From: Lysobacterales bacterium
GTDB taxonomy: Bacteria > Pseudomonadota > Gammaproteobacteria > Xanthomonadales > Xanthomonadaceae
NCBI GenBank assembly: GCA_020442465.1
Contig: JAGRJY010000108.1
Location: 248,001 to 312,000, forward strand
Reading direction: 5' to 3'
Length of the DNA stretch: 64,000 nucleotides
How positions within the stretch are numbered: position 1 is the stretch's first letter; the number at the start of each line of letters is the position of its first letter. The position numbers and the translations under genes were made by a program. The notes beneath the pieces were generated by a model that saw only the letters and a program-made list of their open reading frames with translations, had not been told where the DNA came from and did not search any database. Shown one piece after another: positions 54,458 through 63,171 of the stretch.

Positions 54458-55351
54458 TCACCCGCGCGCTGTCCGTTCAGCCTCGAGGAATCGCGCTGCC
54501 TGCGCGGCCCGTTGTTCCGGATCCCGCTCGGAGGGCAGCAGAGGCAATCGTAACCCAGGTTGAATCTGCCCGGCTGCGGCCATGAGCGCCTTCACCGCGA
54601 TGGGATTCGGCTCCACGGCGAGTTCGGCAAACAGATCCACAAGCGCCGGCAACGCAGCGTGCGCCGCCTTGGCATCCTCGGCGCGGGCACAACGCATGAG
54701 CGCGCTCATGCAGGCTGGCATGAAGTTGGACGCCACCGAAATCACGCCCAGCGCACCGAGCTCGACGGCTTCGGCGGCGGTCGGATCATCCCCGCTGAGT
54801 ACGGCGAAACCTTCGCGCTGCAGGGCCACCACCGCGGTCATCCTGCCGGGCGCGGCCTGCGCTTCCTTGAACCCGACCACGCCGGCCACACCGCGAAGCG
54901 TGTCGACCGTGTCCGGCAGCAGGTCCACGCCGGTGCGTCCCGGCACGTTGTAGAGCACCACGGGCAGACCGCCCTCCGCGGCGACTTGCCGATAGTGCGC
55001 GACCAGTCCGGCCTGAGTCGGACGGACATAGGGCGGCGTCACCACCAGTGCCGCGTCGGCCCCGGCCGCGCGGGCCCGGCGCGTCTGCTCGATGGTCACG
55101 CGGGTGCTGGAGAATCCGGTCCCCGCCAGCACCGGCACCCGGCCGCGGGCACAGCGCACCACGTGCGCCACCAGCGCGGAGAACTCGTCGGCATCGAGCG
55201 CGGCGGCTTCACCGGTGGACCCGGCAGCCACCAGCCCCGATACGCCGCCCTCCAGCTGACGTTCGACCAGCGCTTCCATGGCGGCAAAGTCGAGCGCCCC
55301 CTCGGCATCGAAGGGAGTCACCAGCGCGGTGATGCAGCCGTGGAGAAGCAA
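54458..55351 (-). CDS. dapA: 4-hydroxy-tetrahydrodipicolinate synthase
   Basis: First step of the lysine/diaminopimelate branch; condenses pyruvate with aspartate semialdehyde. The Schiff-base lysine lies in GVVGFKEAQ, the catalytic tyrosine in VLYNVPGRTG and the second pocket in GSTGEAAAL. The start is a TTG at 55351 (LLHGCITALVTPFD); no ATG or GTG fits better and it gives 297 residues, the family size. In E. coli a valine-type SSVG context differs; here GSTGE is kept. Divergent from gcvR. Confidence 0.9.
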   Translation of the reverse strand: MLLHGCITALVTPFDAEGALDFAAMEALVERQLEGGVSGLVAAGSTGEAAALDADEFSALVAHVVRCARGRVPVLAGTGFSSTRVTIEQTRRARAAGADAALVVTPPYVRPTQAGLVAHYRQVAAEGGLPVVLYNVPGRTGVDLLPDTVDTLRGVAGVVGFKEAQAAPGRMTAVVALQREGFAVLSGDDPTAAEAVELGALGVISVASNFMPACMSALMRCARAEDAKAAHAALPALVDLFAELAVEPNPIAVKALMAAAGQIQPGLRLPLLPSERDPEQRAAQAARFLEAERTARG

Positions 55352-55384
55352 GTGCGGGATCCGAACGGGGAGCGCGGATGTTAC

Positions 55385-55414
55385 TTGCGGGCAGCTTGGA
55401 GCGGCAAGTATTCT
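55385..55414 (+). promoter_or_regulatory. Promoter of gcvR, probably leaderless
   Basis: TTGCGG (55385-55390), 18-bp spacer, TATTCT (55409-55414). The start codon begins six bases after the -10, so the transcript likely begins at or near the ATG, with no Shine-Dalgarno sequence. Confidence 0.5.
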
Positions 55415-55420
55415 GGCGCC

Positions 55421-56020
55421 ATGGCGCGCCGCGCCGGCACTCCGCACCGGACCTCCGCTTTGGCAGACACCAAGCCCCGCCCCAAGACCAACGAAAACTA
55501 TCTGCTGATCAACGCGTTCGCGACCCATCCGGAGTCGCCGCTGCATTCGGTGTCGCGACGCATCGTGGAATCCGGCTGCAACCTCGTCGACGCGCGCCTC
55601 GCCACCGTCGGCCGCGACGTATCGGTGCTGGCCCTGGCGCTCGGCTCCTGGGATGCCATCGCCAAACTCGAGTCAGCCCTGGCGCGGCTCGAACGCGACG
55701 AAAGCATGCGCCTGCACTACTACCGCACCGGCCCGAAGCCGATGCAGAGCAACCTGCTGCCCTACGTCGTCGAGGTGGTGGCCGCGGACAAGCCAGGCAT
55801 CCTTTTCCAGCTGGCCGACTTCTTCGACCGCCAGGGCATTTCCATCGAGAATCTGCACAGCGCCCGCTATCGGGCGATGCAGACGGGCGCCGACATGTTC
55901 TCGGCGCAGATCACCATCGGCATTCCTGCCGACATGCACATCGCTGCGCTCCGCGACGACTTCCTGGAGTTCTGCGACCATCTGAATCTCGATGCCATCA
56001 TGGACCCGATGAAATTCTGA
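55421..56020 (+). CDS. gcvR: Glycine cleavage system transcriptional repressor-like ACT protein
   Basis: 199 residues with two ACT domains: about 30-95 (LLINAFATHPESPLHSVSRRI) and about 112-195 (VVEVVAADKPGILFQLADFFDRQGISI). GcvR in E. coli binds GcvA and represses gcvTHP in the absence of glycine; here no gcv operon is adjacent. The ATG at 55421 is used. bcp starts 6 bp after the stop, so they are cotranscribed. Confidence 0.88.
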   Translation: MARRAGTPHRTSALADTKPRPKTNENYLLINAFATHPESPLHSVSRRIVESGCNLVDARLATVGRDVSVLALALGSWDAIAKLESALARLERDESMRLHYYRTGPKPMQSNLLPYVVEVVAADKPGILFQLADFFDRQGISIENLHSARYRAMQTGADMFSAQITIGIPADMHIAALRDDFLEFCDHLNLDAIMDPMKF

Positions 56021-56026
56021 TCGCCG

Positions 56027-56497
56027 ATGCAAGCTGACAAACCGCTCAAGATTCCCCGCCTCAAGTTCACCCTGCAGGATGAGCGTGTCGTCGACACCAA
56101 GGACCTCAAAGGCCAGTGGTGGGTGGTCTTCTTCTATCCGAAAGACAGCACGCCCGGCTGCACCATCGAGAACATCGACTTCTCGGCGCTGCGGCCGAAG
56201 TTCGAAAAGCTCGGTGCCCGTGTGTTCGGTTGCTCGCGTGATTCCGTTCGCTCGCACCAGAACTTTTGCGCCAAGCAGAACCTCGAGCTCGACCTGATTT
56301 CCGACCCGGACGAGACGGTATGCCGCGCCTTCGACGTCATCCGCGAGAAGAACATGTACGGCCGCAAGGTGATCGGCATCGAACGGAGCACGTTCATCGT
56401 CGGCCCTGACGCCGTCGTCCGCGCCGAATGGCGCAAGGTCAAGGTGAAGGAACACGCCGAGGCCGTGCTGCAATCCCTGCGCTCGCTCACCCGGTGA
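56027..56497 (+). CDS. bcp: Peroxiredoxin, BCP/PrxQ type
   Basis: Thiol peroxidase of 156 residues. Peroxidatic cysteine is C45 in STPGCTIENIDF. The usual resolving cysteine five residues on (C50 of E. coli BCP) is isoleucine here; C71 or C80 might substitute or the enzyme may act as 1-Cys. Gene order gcvR-bcp-phoH is frequent in Xanthomonadales. Confidence 0.93.
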   Translation: MQADKPLKIPRLKFTLQDERVVDTKDLKGQWWVVFFYPKDSTPGCTIENIDFSALRPKFEKLGARVFGCSRDSVRSHQNFCAKQNLELDLISDPDETVCRAFDVIREKNMYGRKVIGIERSTFIVGPDAVVRAEWRKVKVKEHAEAVLQSLRSLTR

Positions 56498-56579
56498 CGC
56501 CACGCCCTCTTCTTCGATCAGCGACGGGCCCTGCGCCCGCGTCGCCTGCCCCACCCTGCCTGCGGGAGAAAGCTGTTCC

Positions 56580-57977
56580 ATGATGAGCCGAAGCAAGCGC
56601 ACCTACGTGCTCGACACCAACGTCCTCATGCACGACCCGACGGCGCTGTTCAAGTTCGAGGAGCACGATGTGTTCCTGCCGATGATGGTGCTGGAGGAAC
56701 TCGACGCGGCAAAGAAGGGCCATTCCGAGGCCAGCCGCAACGCGCGCCAGGTCAGCCGCTTCATCAATGAACTGATCGAAGCCAACGGCGAGACCCGCAT
56801 CGAGGATGGCCTGCACCTGCGTCGGCCGAACGACCTGCAACTGCGGGCGAACGCCAGCGGCAAGCTGTACTTCCAGACCGTGCCGGTGGCCCCCGGACAG
56901 CGGTTCGGCACGGTGATTCCGGACAACCAGATTCTCGGTTCGATCCTGGCCTTGCGCGAGTCCCACCCGCCGGAGTCGGTGATCCTGGTCTCCAAGGACA
57001 TCAACCTGCGGATCAAGGCGTCGATCTGCAACGTACTCGCCGAGGACTACGAGAACGACCGTGCTCTCGACGACTTCAGCCTGCTGTATACCGGTTCGAC
57101 CCAACTCTCGGATGAGTTCTGGAACCAGCACGAGGACGACCTCCGCTCATGGACCGAGCGCGGCCATACGTTCTACGAATTTCGCCGTCACCCCGACGAG
57201 CACTGGTATGCCAACCAGTACCTGTACTTCGAGGGCGAGGACGACCTGGAACTCCGTGTGGTGAAAATCGAAGGCGATCGCGTCGTGCTGCAGATCGTCG
57301 ACGACTACCGACACAACCAGCACGCCGTGTGGGGCGTGTCGGCGCGCAATCGCGAGCAGAACTTTGCGATCAACGCGCTGATGGATCCGGACATCGATTT
57401 CGTCACCCTGCTCGGCACCGCCGGCACCGGCAAGACCCTGCTGGCACTGGCTGCGGGCCTGGCCCAGACCATGGATCAGCAGCGCTACCGCGAGATCATC
57501 ATGACCCGCGCAACCGTGTCGGTCGGCGAGGACATCGGCTTCCTGCCGGGCACGGAGGAAGAGAAGATGACGCCGTGGATGGGCGCACTCACCGACAACC
57601 TCGAAGTGCTGACCCACACCCAGGAAGGCGGCACCTGGGGTCGTCAGGCCACCAACGACCTGCTTGCTTCGCGGATCAAGATCCGCGCGATGAATTTCAT
57701 GCGCGGCCGCACCTTCCTCAATCGCTGGGTGATCATCGACGAGGCGCAGAACCTCACGCCGAAACAGCTCAAGACCTTGCTGACCCGCGCCGGCCCGGGC
57801 ACCAAGATGATCTGTCTCGGCAACGTCGAGCAGATCGACACGCCCTACCTGACCGAGACCACCTCGGGCCTGACCTACGCCGTCGACCGGTTCAAGAACT
57901 GGGCCCACTCGGCCCACATCACCTTGCGACGCGGTGAGCGCTCGCGCCTGGCGGACTTCGCCTCGGAAGCGCTGTAA
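56580..57977 (+). CDS. PhoH-family ATPase with N-terminal PIN domain
   Basis: 465 residues. An N-terminal PIN-type RNase domain (YVLDTNVLMHD, LEELDAAKKG) is fused to a PhoH NTPase with Walker A GTAGTGKTLLALAAG and Walker B WVIIDEAQNLTP. Mycobacterial PhoH2 of this architecture unwinds and cleaves RNA. The start is one of two adjacent ATGs (56580 or 56583), both after GGAGAAA. Probably cotranscribed with bcp, 82 bp away. Confidence 0.94.
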   Translation: MMSRSKRTYVLDTNVLMHDPTALFKFEEHDVFLPMMVLEELDAAKKGHSEASRNARQVSRFINELIEANGETRIEDGLHLRRPNDLQLRANASGKLYFQTVPVAPGQRFGTVIPDNQILGSILALRESHPPESVILVSKDINLRIKASICNVLAEDYENDRALDDFSLLYTGSTQLSDEFWNQHEDDLRSWTERGHTFYEFRRHPDEHWYANQYLYFEGEDDLELRVVKIEGDRVVLQIVDDYRHNQHAVWGVSARNREQNFAINALMDPDIDFVTLLGTAGTGKTLLALAAGLAQTMDQQRYREIIMTRATVSVGEDIGFLPGTEEEKMTPWMGALTDNLEVLTHTQEGGTWGRQATNDLLASRIKIRAMNFMRGRTFLNRWVIIDEAQNLTPKQLKTLLTRAGPGTKMICLGNVEQIDTPYLTETTSGLTYAVDRFKNWAHSAHITLRRGERSRLADFASEAL

Positions 57978-58155
57978 CCGCGCTGGCGACACACCGGAGT
58001 GCGTGGCGAAGCAGCGCTTCGTCACGCCGCGACATCGGGGCCGGCCTGCTCGCCCCGCTCGACCTTGGCGCATGTTTCGGGCGAACCACGCAGTCATCCT
58101 GCGTGCGGCAACCCCGGGAGCACAGCGCCCCGCCCCGGACCGCTGCGATTCGGGC

Positions 58156-58185
58156 AAAAAAAGAGGGCTCCCTTGCGGAAGCCCT
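58156..58185 (-). terminator. Terminator of the barrel-like gene
   Basis: 9-bp stem AGGGCTTCC/GGGAGCCCT (58077-type pairing at 58177-58185 with 58064-type at 58164-58172; one G-T wobble), four-base loop, then a seven-T run on the minus strand (58156-58162). It may also terminate phoH transcription, from the other direction, more weakly. Confidence 0.85.
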
Positions 58186-58238
58186 TGCAAATGCCCTGTT
58201 GTCTGAAACTGCGCGTACTGAACCCTGGAGCCCGAAAC

Positions 58239-59369
58239 CTAGAAGTGCAGCGTCCATTGCGCTTCGAACTCGACCTGGCTGCCAGGCTCGAAGTCGCGAT
58301 CGATATACGGCGAGGTGCCGAGGAAGTAGCTGACCGGCGAATAGCTCGCCGCAATGCGGAAGTCACCGAAGTTGCCGCCACCGAATTCGTAGGCCAGCGC
58401 CACGTTGGTGTCCGAATAGAGTTCGGACAGCGCGTTGTCGAGCACGCGCGATGTCGGACGGGGCTGCTGCTGGGTGGTGAATCGCAGATTCCACGAACCA
58501 CCGAACCCGTCGGCCACCGACGTTTCCAGCGCGTAGACGGTGAGGTCCTTCCAGGCGAACGCCGGAGAACCACCATCGCCCAGCAACGACAGGAACCGGG
58601 TCGGCAGCGAGGCCGAGGTAAAGGTATCGACGTCGCTGTAGAACACCCGCTGCACCTCGACCCGCACACCCACGGCATCGCCGAGGGCACGGTCGAAGCT
58701 GAGCGAAGCGGAACCGGGAATATCGAAGTCGCCGGGCTCGGCGTAGACGCCGCGATAGGCGTTGAACGGGTCCATCTCCACCCGCGACTGCACCGCCAGA
58801 TTCCAGCGCATGTCGCCAGCCGGATCGAGCGGGGCCGCCCAGTCCAGACGCACGCCGCTTCCCGACGATGATTCGTAGACGTTGGTGCCGACGCCGAGGT
58901 AGCGCTGCCCGGAGGTTCCGTCCCAGTCGCCGTAACCAAAGCCCTGGGTCGCGAAATGCTGGCGAGCCACGACGGCGGTAATGCCGAACTCGCGATCGGC
59001 GCCGGCCTGGAAGGCAAGCCGCGTACCACGCACCTGCGACGCGATGCCGGTGGCATTCAATTCACCACGAAGCAGGTCACCACGAAGCAGGCCTTCGCTC
59101 TGCACGGCGAGCCCCTGCCAGGGAACCAGCGTCCGCTGCGCATCAGCGACCCACGACCAGACGGCCTGGGGCTTGCTGGAGTCTGCAGCCCGTGCGGAAT
59201 AGTGCGTGCTGAGTGCGCTGGGCGCGGCCGACTGCGGCGCGTGCGTCCAGCTGAACTGCGGCGCGACCTTCGACGCTGCGTAGGCCTGCCATGCCTCGGG
59301 CATGGAAGAAGCCGACGCGCTCCCGGCGATGGCGCAGAACAGCGGCGTGACAACCAATTTGGCGTTCAT
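58239..59369 (-). CDS. Outer-membrane beta-barrel-like exported protein
   Basis: 376 residues. A signal peptide (MNAKLVVTPLFCAIAGSASAS) precedes alternating hydrophobic strands rich in aromatic residues and glycine, and the sequence ends in a terminal phenylalanine (QVEFEAQWTLHF), the outer-membrane protein C-terminal signature. Family not identified; the strand pattern recalls long-chain-fatty-acid or porin-like proteins. It includes LLRGDLLRGEL, encoded by a perfect 15-bp tandem duplication (59062-59091). Confidence 0.78.
   Translation of the reverse strand: MNAKLVVTPLFCAIAGSASASSMPEAWQAYAASKVAPQFSWTHAPQSAAPSALSTHYSARAADSSKPQAVWSWVADAQRTLVPWQGLAVQSEGLLRGDLLRGELNATGIASQVRGTRLAFQAGADREFGITAVVARQHFATQGFGYGDWDGTSGQRYLGVGTNVYESSSGSGVRLDWAAPLDPAGDMRWNLAVQSRVEMDPFNAYRGVYAEPGDFDIPGSASLSFDRALGDAVGVRVEVQRVFYSDVDTFTSASLPTRFLSLLGDGGSPAFAWKDLTVYALETSVADGFGGSWNLRFTTQQQPRPTSRVLDNALSELYSDTNVALAYEFGGGNFGDFRIAASYSPVSYFLGTSPYIDRDFEPGSQVEFEAQWTLHF
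59062..59091. repeat. Perfect 15-bp tandem duplication inside the barrel gene
   Basis: TCACCACGAAGCAGG twice in direct succession (59062-59076, 59077-59091). In frame it adds five residues (LLRGD/LLRGE) near residue 93 of the protein, so it is compatible with function. Confidence 0.9.
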
Positions 59370-59439
59370 GGCAACCTGTGCAGCCCCCGAACCAGGGGCC
59401 TGACGGCGGCAAGTATCCTAGGCCCGGGCCCCTTGGTCA

Positions 59440-60327
59440 ATGGGTTGTTGCAAAAAAACCTCAGGAAAAACCGCTTTGGAACAAGGGCCTCAGACCAGAT
59501 TGTTGGAAAATGGCAACAACCCCTCGGTCTTGCTGATCGGCGGCATCGACTCGGCGGGCATGGCAGGTCTCTCCACCGACCAGCGATTCGTCGAGGCCCT
59601 CGGCGCCCATGCCTGCCTCGCCGCCACCGCCTTGACGCGACAGACCGCCGAGCGCCTGATCGACACTCAAGCGGTGCCGGTCCTCGAACTTCAGCGCACG
59701 CTGGACACCGCGTTCTCCCACCTCCCGATCCGCTCGGTCAAGGTGGGGATGGTCGCCAGCGCGGCACAGGCGGAGGCAATTGGCCGGATCGCCGAGCAGA
59801 CCGCGGGCATTCCCTGGGTGCTGGACCCGGTACGCGGCGCTTCCGTCGGCGGCACCCTGCTTGATGACCACGCCCGGCGCGCCTTGCTGGAAGGGCTGAT
59901 TCCCCGATCCGATCTGCTCACGCCCAATTTTCCGGAAGCCGCCTGGCTGAGCGGAGGCGATGCGGCCGAGGTGTCAGGCGTGTCCCGGTTGATCCCGGCC
60001 CTGCACGCGCTGGGCGCACGCCATGTCCTGCTCAAGGGCGGCCACGCCGAGGGCGAGGACAAGCTGACCGACTGGTTGAGTGCAACAGGCGGTGCGCTGC
60101 GGGCGTTCGAGCACCCCCGGCAGCCGGGACGGTTTCGCGGCACGGGCTGCGCGCTCGCCTCGGCCGTTGCCGCGCTGCTGGCCTACGATTGCCGCATTGA
60201 AACGGCCTGCGCGTCCGCCATCGCGCTCGTGCAGGACTCCATGCGCCGCGCGATCGAGCCGGTGGCGGGTGCGCCGCGGTGCCTGCGGCCCTCTGCCGAG
60301 GCGTTACATGTGGCGCGCAAGCTGTGA
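59440..60327 (+). CDS. thiD: Hydroxymethylpyrimidine/phosphomethylpyrimidine kinase-like protein
   Basis: Ribokinase-fold enzyme for thiamine pyrimidine phosphorylation. Landmarks: SVLLIGGIDSAGMAG (family: GTDPSGGAG, so one or two positions differ), VKVGMVAS, LDPVRGASVGG, TPNFPEAAWLSG, LLKGGH and the anion hole GTGCALASA. 295 residues from ATG 59440, but the first 20 do not resemble ThiD and TTG at 59500 or 59503 may be the real start. No other thiamine gene is adjacent. Divergent from the barrel gene. Confidence 0.83.
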   Translation: MGCCKKTSGKTALEQGPQTRLLENGNNPSVLLIGGIDSAGMAGLSTDQRFVEALGAHACLAATALTRQTAERLIDTQAVPVLELQRTLDTAFSHLPIRSVKVGMVASAAQAEAIGRIAEQTAGIPWVLDPVRGASVGGTLLDDHARRALLEGLIPRSDLLTPNFPEAAWLSGGDAAEVSGVSRLIPALHALGARHVLLKGGHAEGEDKLTDWLSATGGALRAFEHPRQPGRFRGTGCALASAVAALLAYDCRIETACASAIALVQDSMRRAIEPVAGAPRCLRPSAEALHVARKL

Positions 60328-60367
60328 GAATAGGACCATCACCACGCACAGTCCGACGGGATTTGCC

Positions 60368-60703
60368 ATGAACCATACGCTCCGCCTTGCCGCGCTCGCG
60401 GCCTTTGCGATGCCCGCTTCCGCGGCCGACATCGCAGGTGATGTCGGCGACACCGCCGAGTCGTCCTCGCTGGACGCGCCGACGACTGCAGCCCGGCTGA
60501 GCTTTCATCCGGTGAACATCGACACCCAGGCCGACAGGAAGCGCGCATCTGCGAGCGGGCAGCTGACACGCAGGCAGGTCGAAGCGCCGGTTTTCGCCAT
60601 CGACGTCCACTATGACGAGCAGGGCCAGCCGCACCTCACCTGCGATGTGGTGCACGAGGTGCAGCCGCAGAGGGCAGACGAAGACCAGGAGGAACAGCGA
60701 TGA
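60368..60703 (+). CDS. Small exported protein coupled to the HEISH protease-like gene
   Basis: Not recognised. 111 residues with a signal peptide (MNHTLRLAALAAFAMPASA cleaved before AD). The mature part is about 92 residues, acidic and Asp/Glu/Gln-rich at the end (VVHEVQPQRADEDQEEQ), with one internal cysteine (LTCDVVH). Its last codons overlap the start of the next gene (ATGA at 60700-60703), so the two are translated together and probably exported together; it may be an inhibitor, chaperone or accessory factor (inference). Confidence 0.7.
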   Translation: MNHTLRLAALAAFAMPASAADIAGDVGDTAESSSLDAPTTAARLSFHPVNIDTQADRKRASASGQLTRRQVEAPVFAIDVHYDEQGQPHLTCDVVHEVQPQRADEDQEEQR

Positions 60704-62961
60704 GCGCGCGCATGCTGCTGGGCCTCGCCTGTGCATGCGCTGCAGCCAGCGCCATGGCCGAGCCGACCCCGCTGCCGATCGGCGGCAGTATCAACGTGAA
60801 TCTGCCGGCCCAGTCGCTGACCAACGATGTCTACGTCGATATTCCCGCGGGCGCAGAACGGATCAAGATCCGTGCCCGCACCGCCAACACGCAGCGCAAT
60901 ATCGACCTGCTGCTTCGCTTTGACGAGACCTTTCCGTCGACCACGATCGACGGCATCCCTCCCGACTACAGCTGGCTGGTAGAGCAGGCGCAGTACGCCG
61001 GCACCAGCGACTTCGGCGATGAAGTGATCACCATCAGCCGCGCCAGTCACCAGCCGGTGCGGCAGGGACGGCTCTTCCTCTCCGTGGTCAACCTCGACAG
61101 CGCCCAACAGACAGTGACCGTGACGGCCGAATCACCCGCCGCGGATGCTTTCGAAGACATCAACGTCATTTTCGACGATCCGGGCACCGCGCAAGACTCG
61201 TGCAACACTTCCGGCTGGAATGATTCGACGCCGGTTCAGCCCGTGCGGGGCAACGACGGCACCACCCTCGGGCAGCAGCGCCGCAATGCGCTGGTGGAGG
61301 CGGCGAGGCTGCTGGCCAGCGAGCTCCGACCGGTGACGAGGGTGAACATCCGCGCCTGCTGGGACACCTTGAGCTCCAATTCCACCCTGGCCCAGGCCGG
61401 CCCGCGCGGCTTCCTGTACTCGGATGCGTTCGGCGACAGTGGCCAGCTGCGCGCGACCGAGCGTTATCTCGAGCGCCCCTTCACTTTCTACTCCCAGGCA
61501 GCCGCGGCCAATATGGCCGGCACCCCGGCCTGCTCGTTCGTGGGCGGTTCCTGCAGCACGCCTGATCTGGAGATCACCTACAACCTGACTATCGATCAGA
61601 ATCAGGTCAACACCCAGCGTTTCGACTACGGGTTGCAGGCCGCCGGCACGGTGGGCAGCAGCTTCATCACCGTGTCCATGCACGAAATCTCGCACGGGCT
61701 CGGGTTCCTGGGCCTGATCAACACGCGCGACTCGAATGGCCCGATCGGCGCCAAGCTGGTCGACTACGACGATATCTACGGAGCCCTGGCGCGCATTGGC
61801 GCCGGCACGCCGGTGCCGGAAACACCCGAGTTCCTGCGCGCCACCGATGCCGAACGTGCCGTGGCGCTGACCACCCCCAACATGTTGCGCTTCTCCGGTG
61901 AGAACGGCATCGCATCGATCTACAACGTTTTCCGCGCCTTCGCCGAACCGAATCGCTTCATTCCGCTCTACACACCCACCGCCATCGCGCCGGGATCGAC
62001 CTATTCGCACGTGGCCCAGGGCAGCGGCGGCGCGCTGATGCAGCCGTCCATCTCCGGCATCTTCCGCGAACTCGACATCGCGGCCGACATGTTCAAGGAC
62101 CTCGGCTGGATCAGCGGCGACAAACCCGTCCCCGCCGACATCCTGCCGCCCGACGCCCAGTTCTTCGATGTGACCCGCAGCGGCCACGGATTCGACATCC
62201 GCCGAATCGACGGCACCGATGACCTGTACTACCTGGTGTTCTACACCTTCGACACCCAGGGCAATCCGGAGTGGTACAACGCGATCGGGCGCGTGCATGA
62301 CGGGCTGTTCATGCCCGAGCGCAATCCGGCCGGCGACAGCCTGGCCAACAACCTCTTCCGCGAAGGGCAAACCCCTCAAACGGTGATCGACACCAGCCCG
62401 GCATTCAGCGGCCAGATCCGGGTCGACTACAAGGGTGCCGCGAATGCACCGAACTGCTTCGGTGGCCCGGCCAACCGGCCGGTCGACGATTCACTGGGCG
62501 TGATGACCTGGGCATTGGGCGTCGACGCCGATCGCTGGTGTGTGCAGCCCATCACCGTCGACAGCGCCGGCATCCAGACCGACATCTCGGGCATCTGGTT
62601 CGATCCAACTGACTCGGGCTGGGGCATCACCTTCGTCAGCTTCCCCGGGGCGAGTGGAGACGGCCTCGCCGCGCAGATCTACTATCCGGATGCGACCGGC
62701 GCCGGGCGCTGGGGCCTGATGTTCACCGACAGCCATGTGCCGGGCTCGACCTACCCCGTATTCCATCCGCGCAATGGCTATTGCCGCACCTGCCCGGCCA
62801 GTGAAGTCGCCTTCGACCAGCAGATCGGCACGATCACCGTGGACATCGGTGGTTCGGGTGAGCCGAAGGTGTCGATCGACATTACCTACCCCGGCGCGCA
62901 GGGCGGTCGTTTCATGCGCACCGACTCTTCGGTGATCACCGCGAGCACGCGGCGTTTCTGA
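60700..62961 (+). CDS. Exported metallopeptidase-like protein with HEISH motif
   Basis: 753 residues with a signal peptide (MSARMLLGLACACAAASAMAEP). Residues H328, E329 and H332 form HEISHGLGF, a zinc-peptidase HExxH. In metzincins a third histidine or aspartate would follow at H+11; here a glycine occupies it (HGLGFLG), so it does not fit the classic consensus. After about residue 490 the C-terminus contains a repeated Asp/Gly/Tyr-rich region (for example DDLYYLVFYTFDTQGNPEWYN and FDPTDSGWGITFVSF). No transmembrane segment. Substrate unknown. Confidence 0.75.
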   Translation: MSARMLLGLACACAAASAMAEPTPLPIGGSINVNLPAQSLTNDVYVDIPAGAERIKIRARTANTQRNIDLLLRFDETFPSTTIDGIPPDYSWLVEQAQYAGTSDFGDEVITISRASHQPVRQGRLFLSVVNLDSAQQTVTVTAESPAADAFEDINVIFDDPGTAQDSCNTSGWNDSTPVQPVRGNDGTTLGQQRRNALVEAARLLASELRPVTRVNIRACWDTLSSNSTLAQAGPRGFLYSDAFGDSGQLRATERYLERPFTFYSQAAAANMAGTPACSFVGGSCSTPDLEITYNLTIDQNQVNTQRFDYGLQAAGTVGSSFITVSMHEISHGLGFLGLINTRDSNGPIGAKLVDYDDIYGALARIGAGTPVPETPEFLRATDAERAVALTTPNMLRFSGENGIASIYNVFRAFAEPNRFIPLYTPTAIAPGSTYSHVAQGSGGALMQPSISGIFRELDIAADMFKDLGWISGDKPVPADILPPDAQFFDVTRSGHGFDIRRIDGTDDLYYLVFYTFDTQGNPEWYNAIGRVHDGLFMPERNPAGDSLANNLFREGQTPQTVIDTSPAFSGQIRVDYKGAANAPNCFGGPANRPVDDSLGVMTWALGVDADRWCVQPITVDSAGIQTDISGIWFDPTDSGWGITFVSFPGASGDGLAAQIYYPDATGAGRWGLMFTDSHVPGSTYPVFHPRNGYCRTCPASEVAFDQQIGTITVDIGGSGEPKVSIDITYPGAQGGRFMRTDSSVITASTRRF

Positions 62962-63171
62962 TCTGCCCTCGCTCGGCGTAGCGTCGGCTGCGCCGGGTTC
63001 GATGGCCACGGGTCGGCATCTGCTCATCGCGCGGATGGCGGCTCCGCTTGCGGCGAGGCAGCATTGGGCAGGCTTGCCCTGCGCGAACAGGCCGCGCAGC
63101 ACGCACGCTCCTGTCCCCCTGTCCCCGCACGACCCGCAGTGCGAGTCGTGCAGTCGAGCGGTCCGCGCGAA

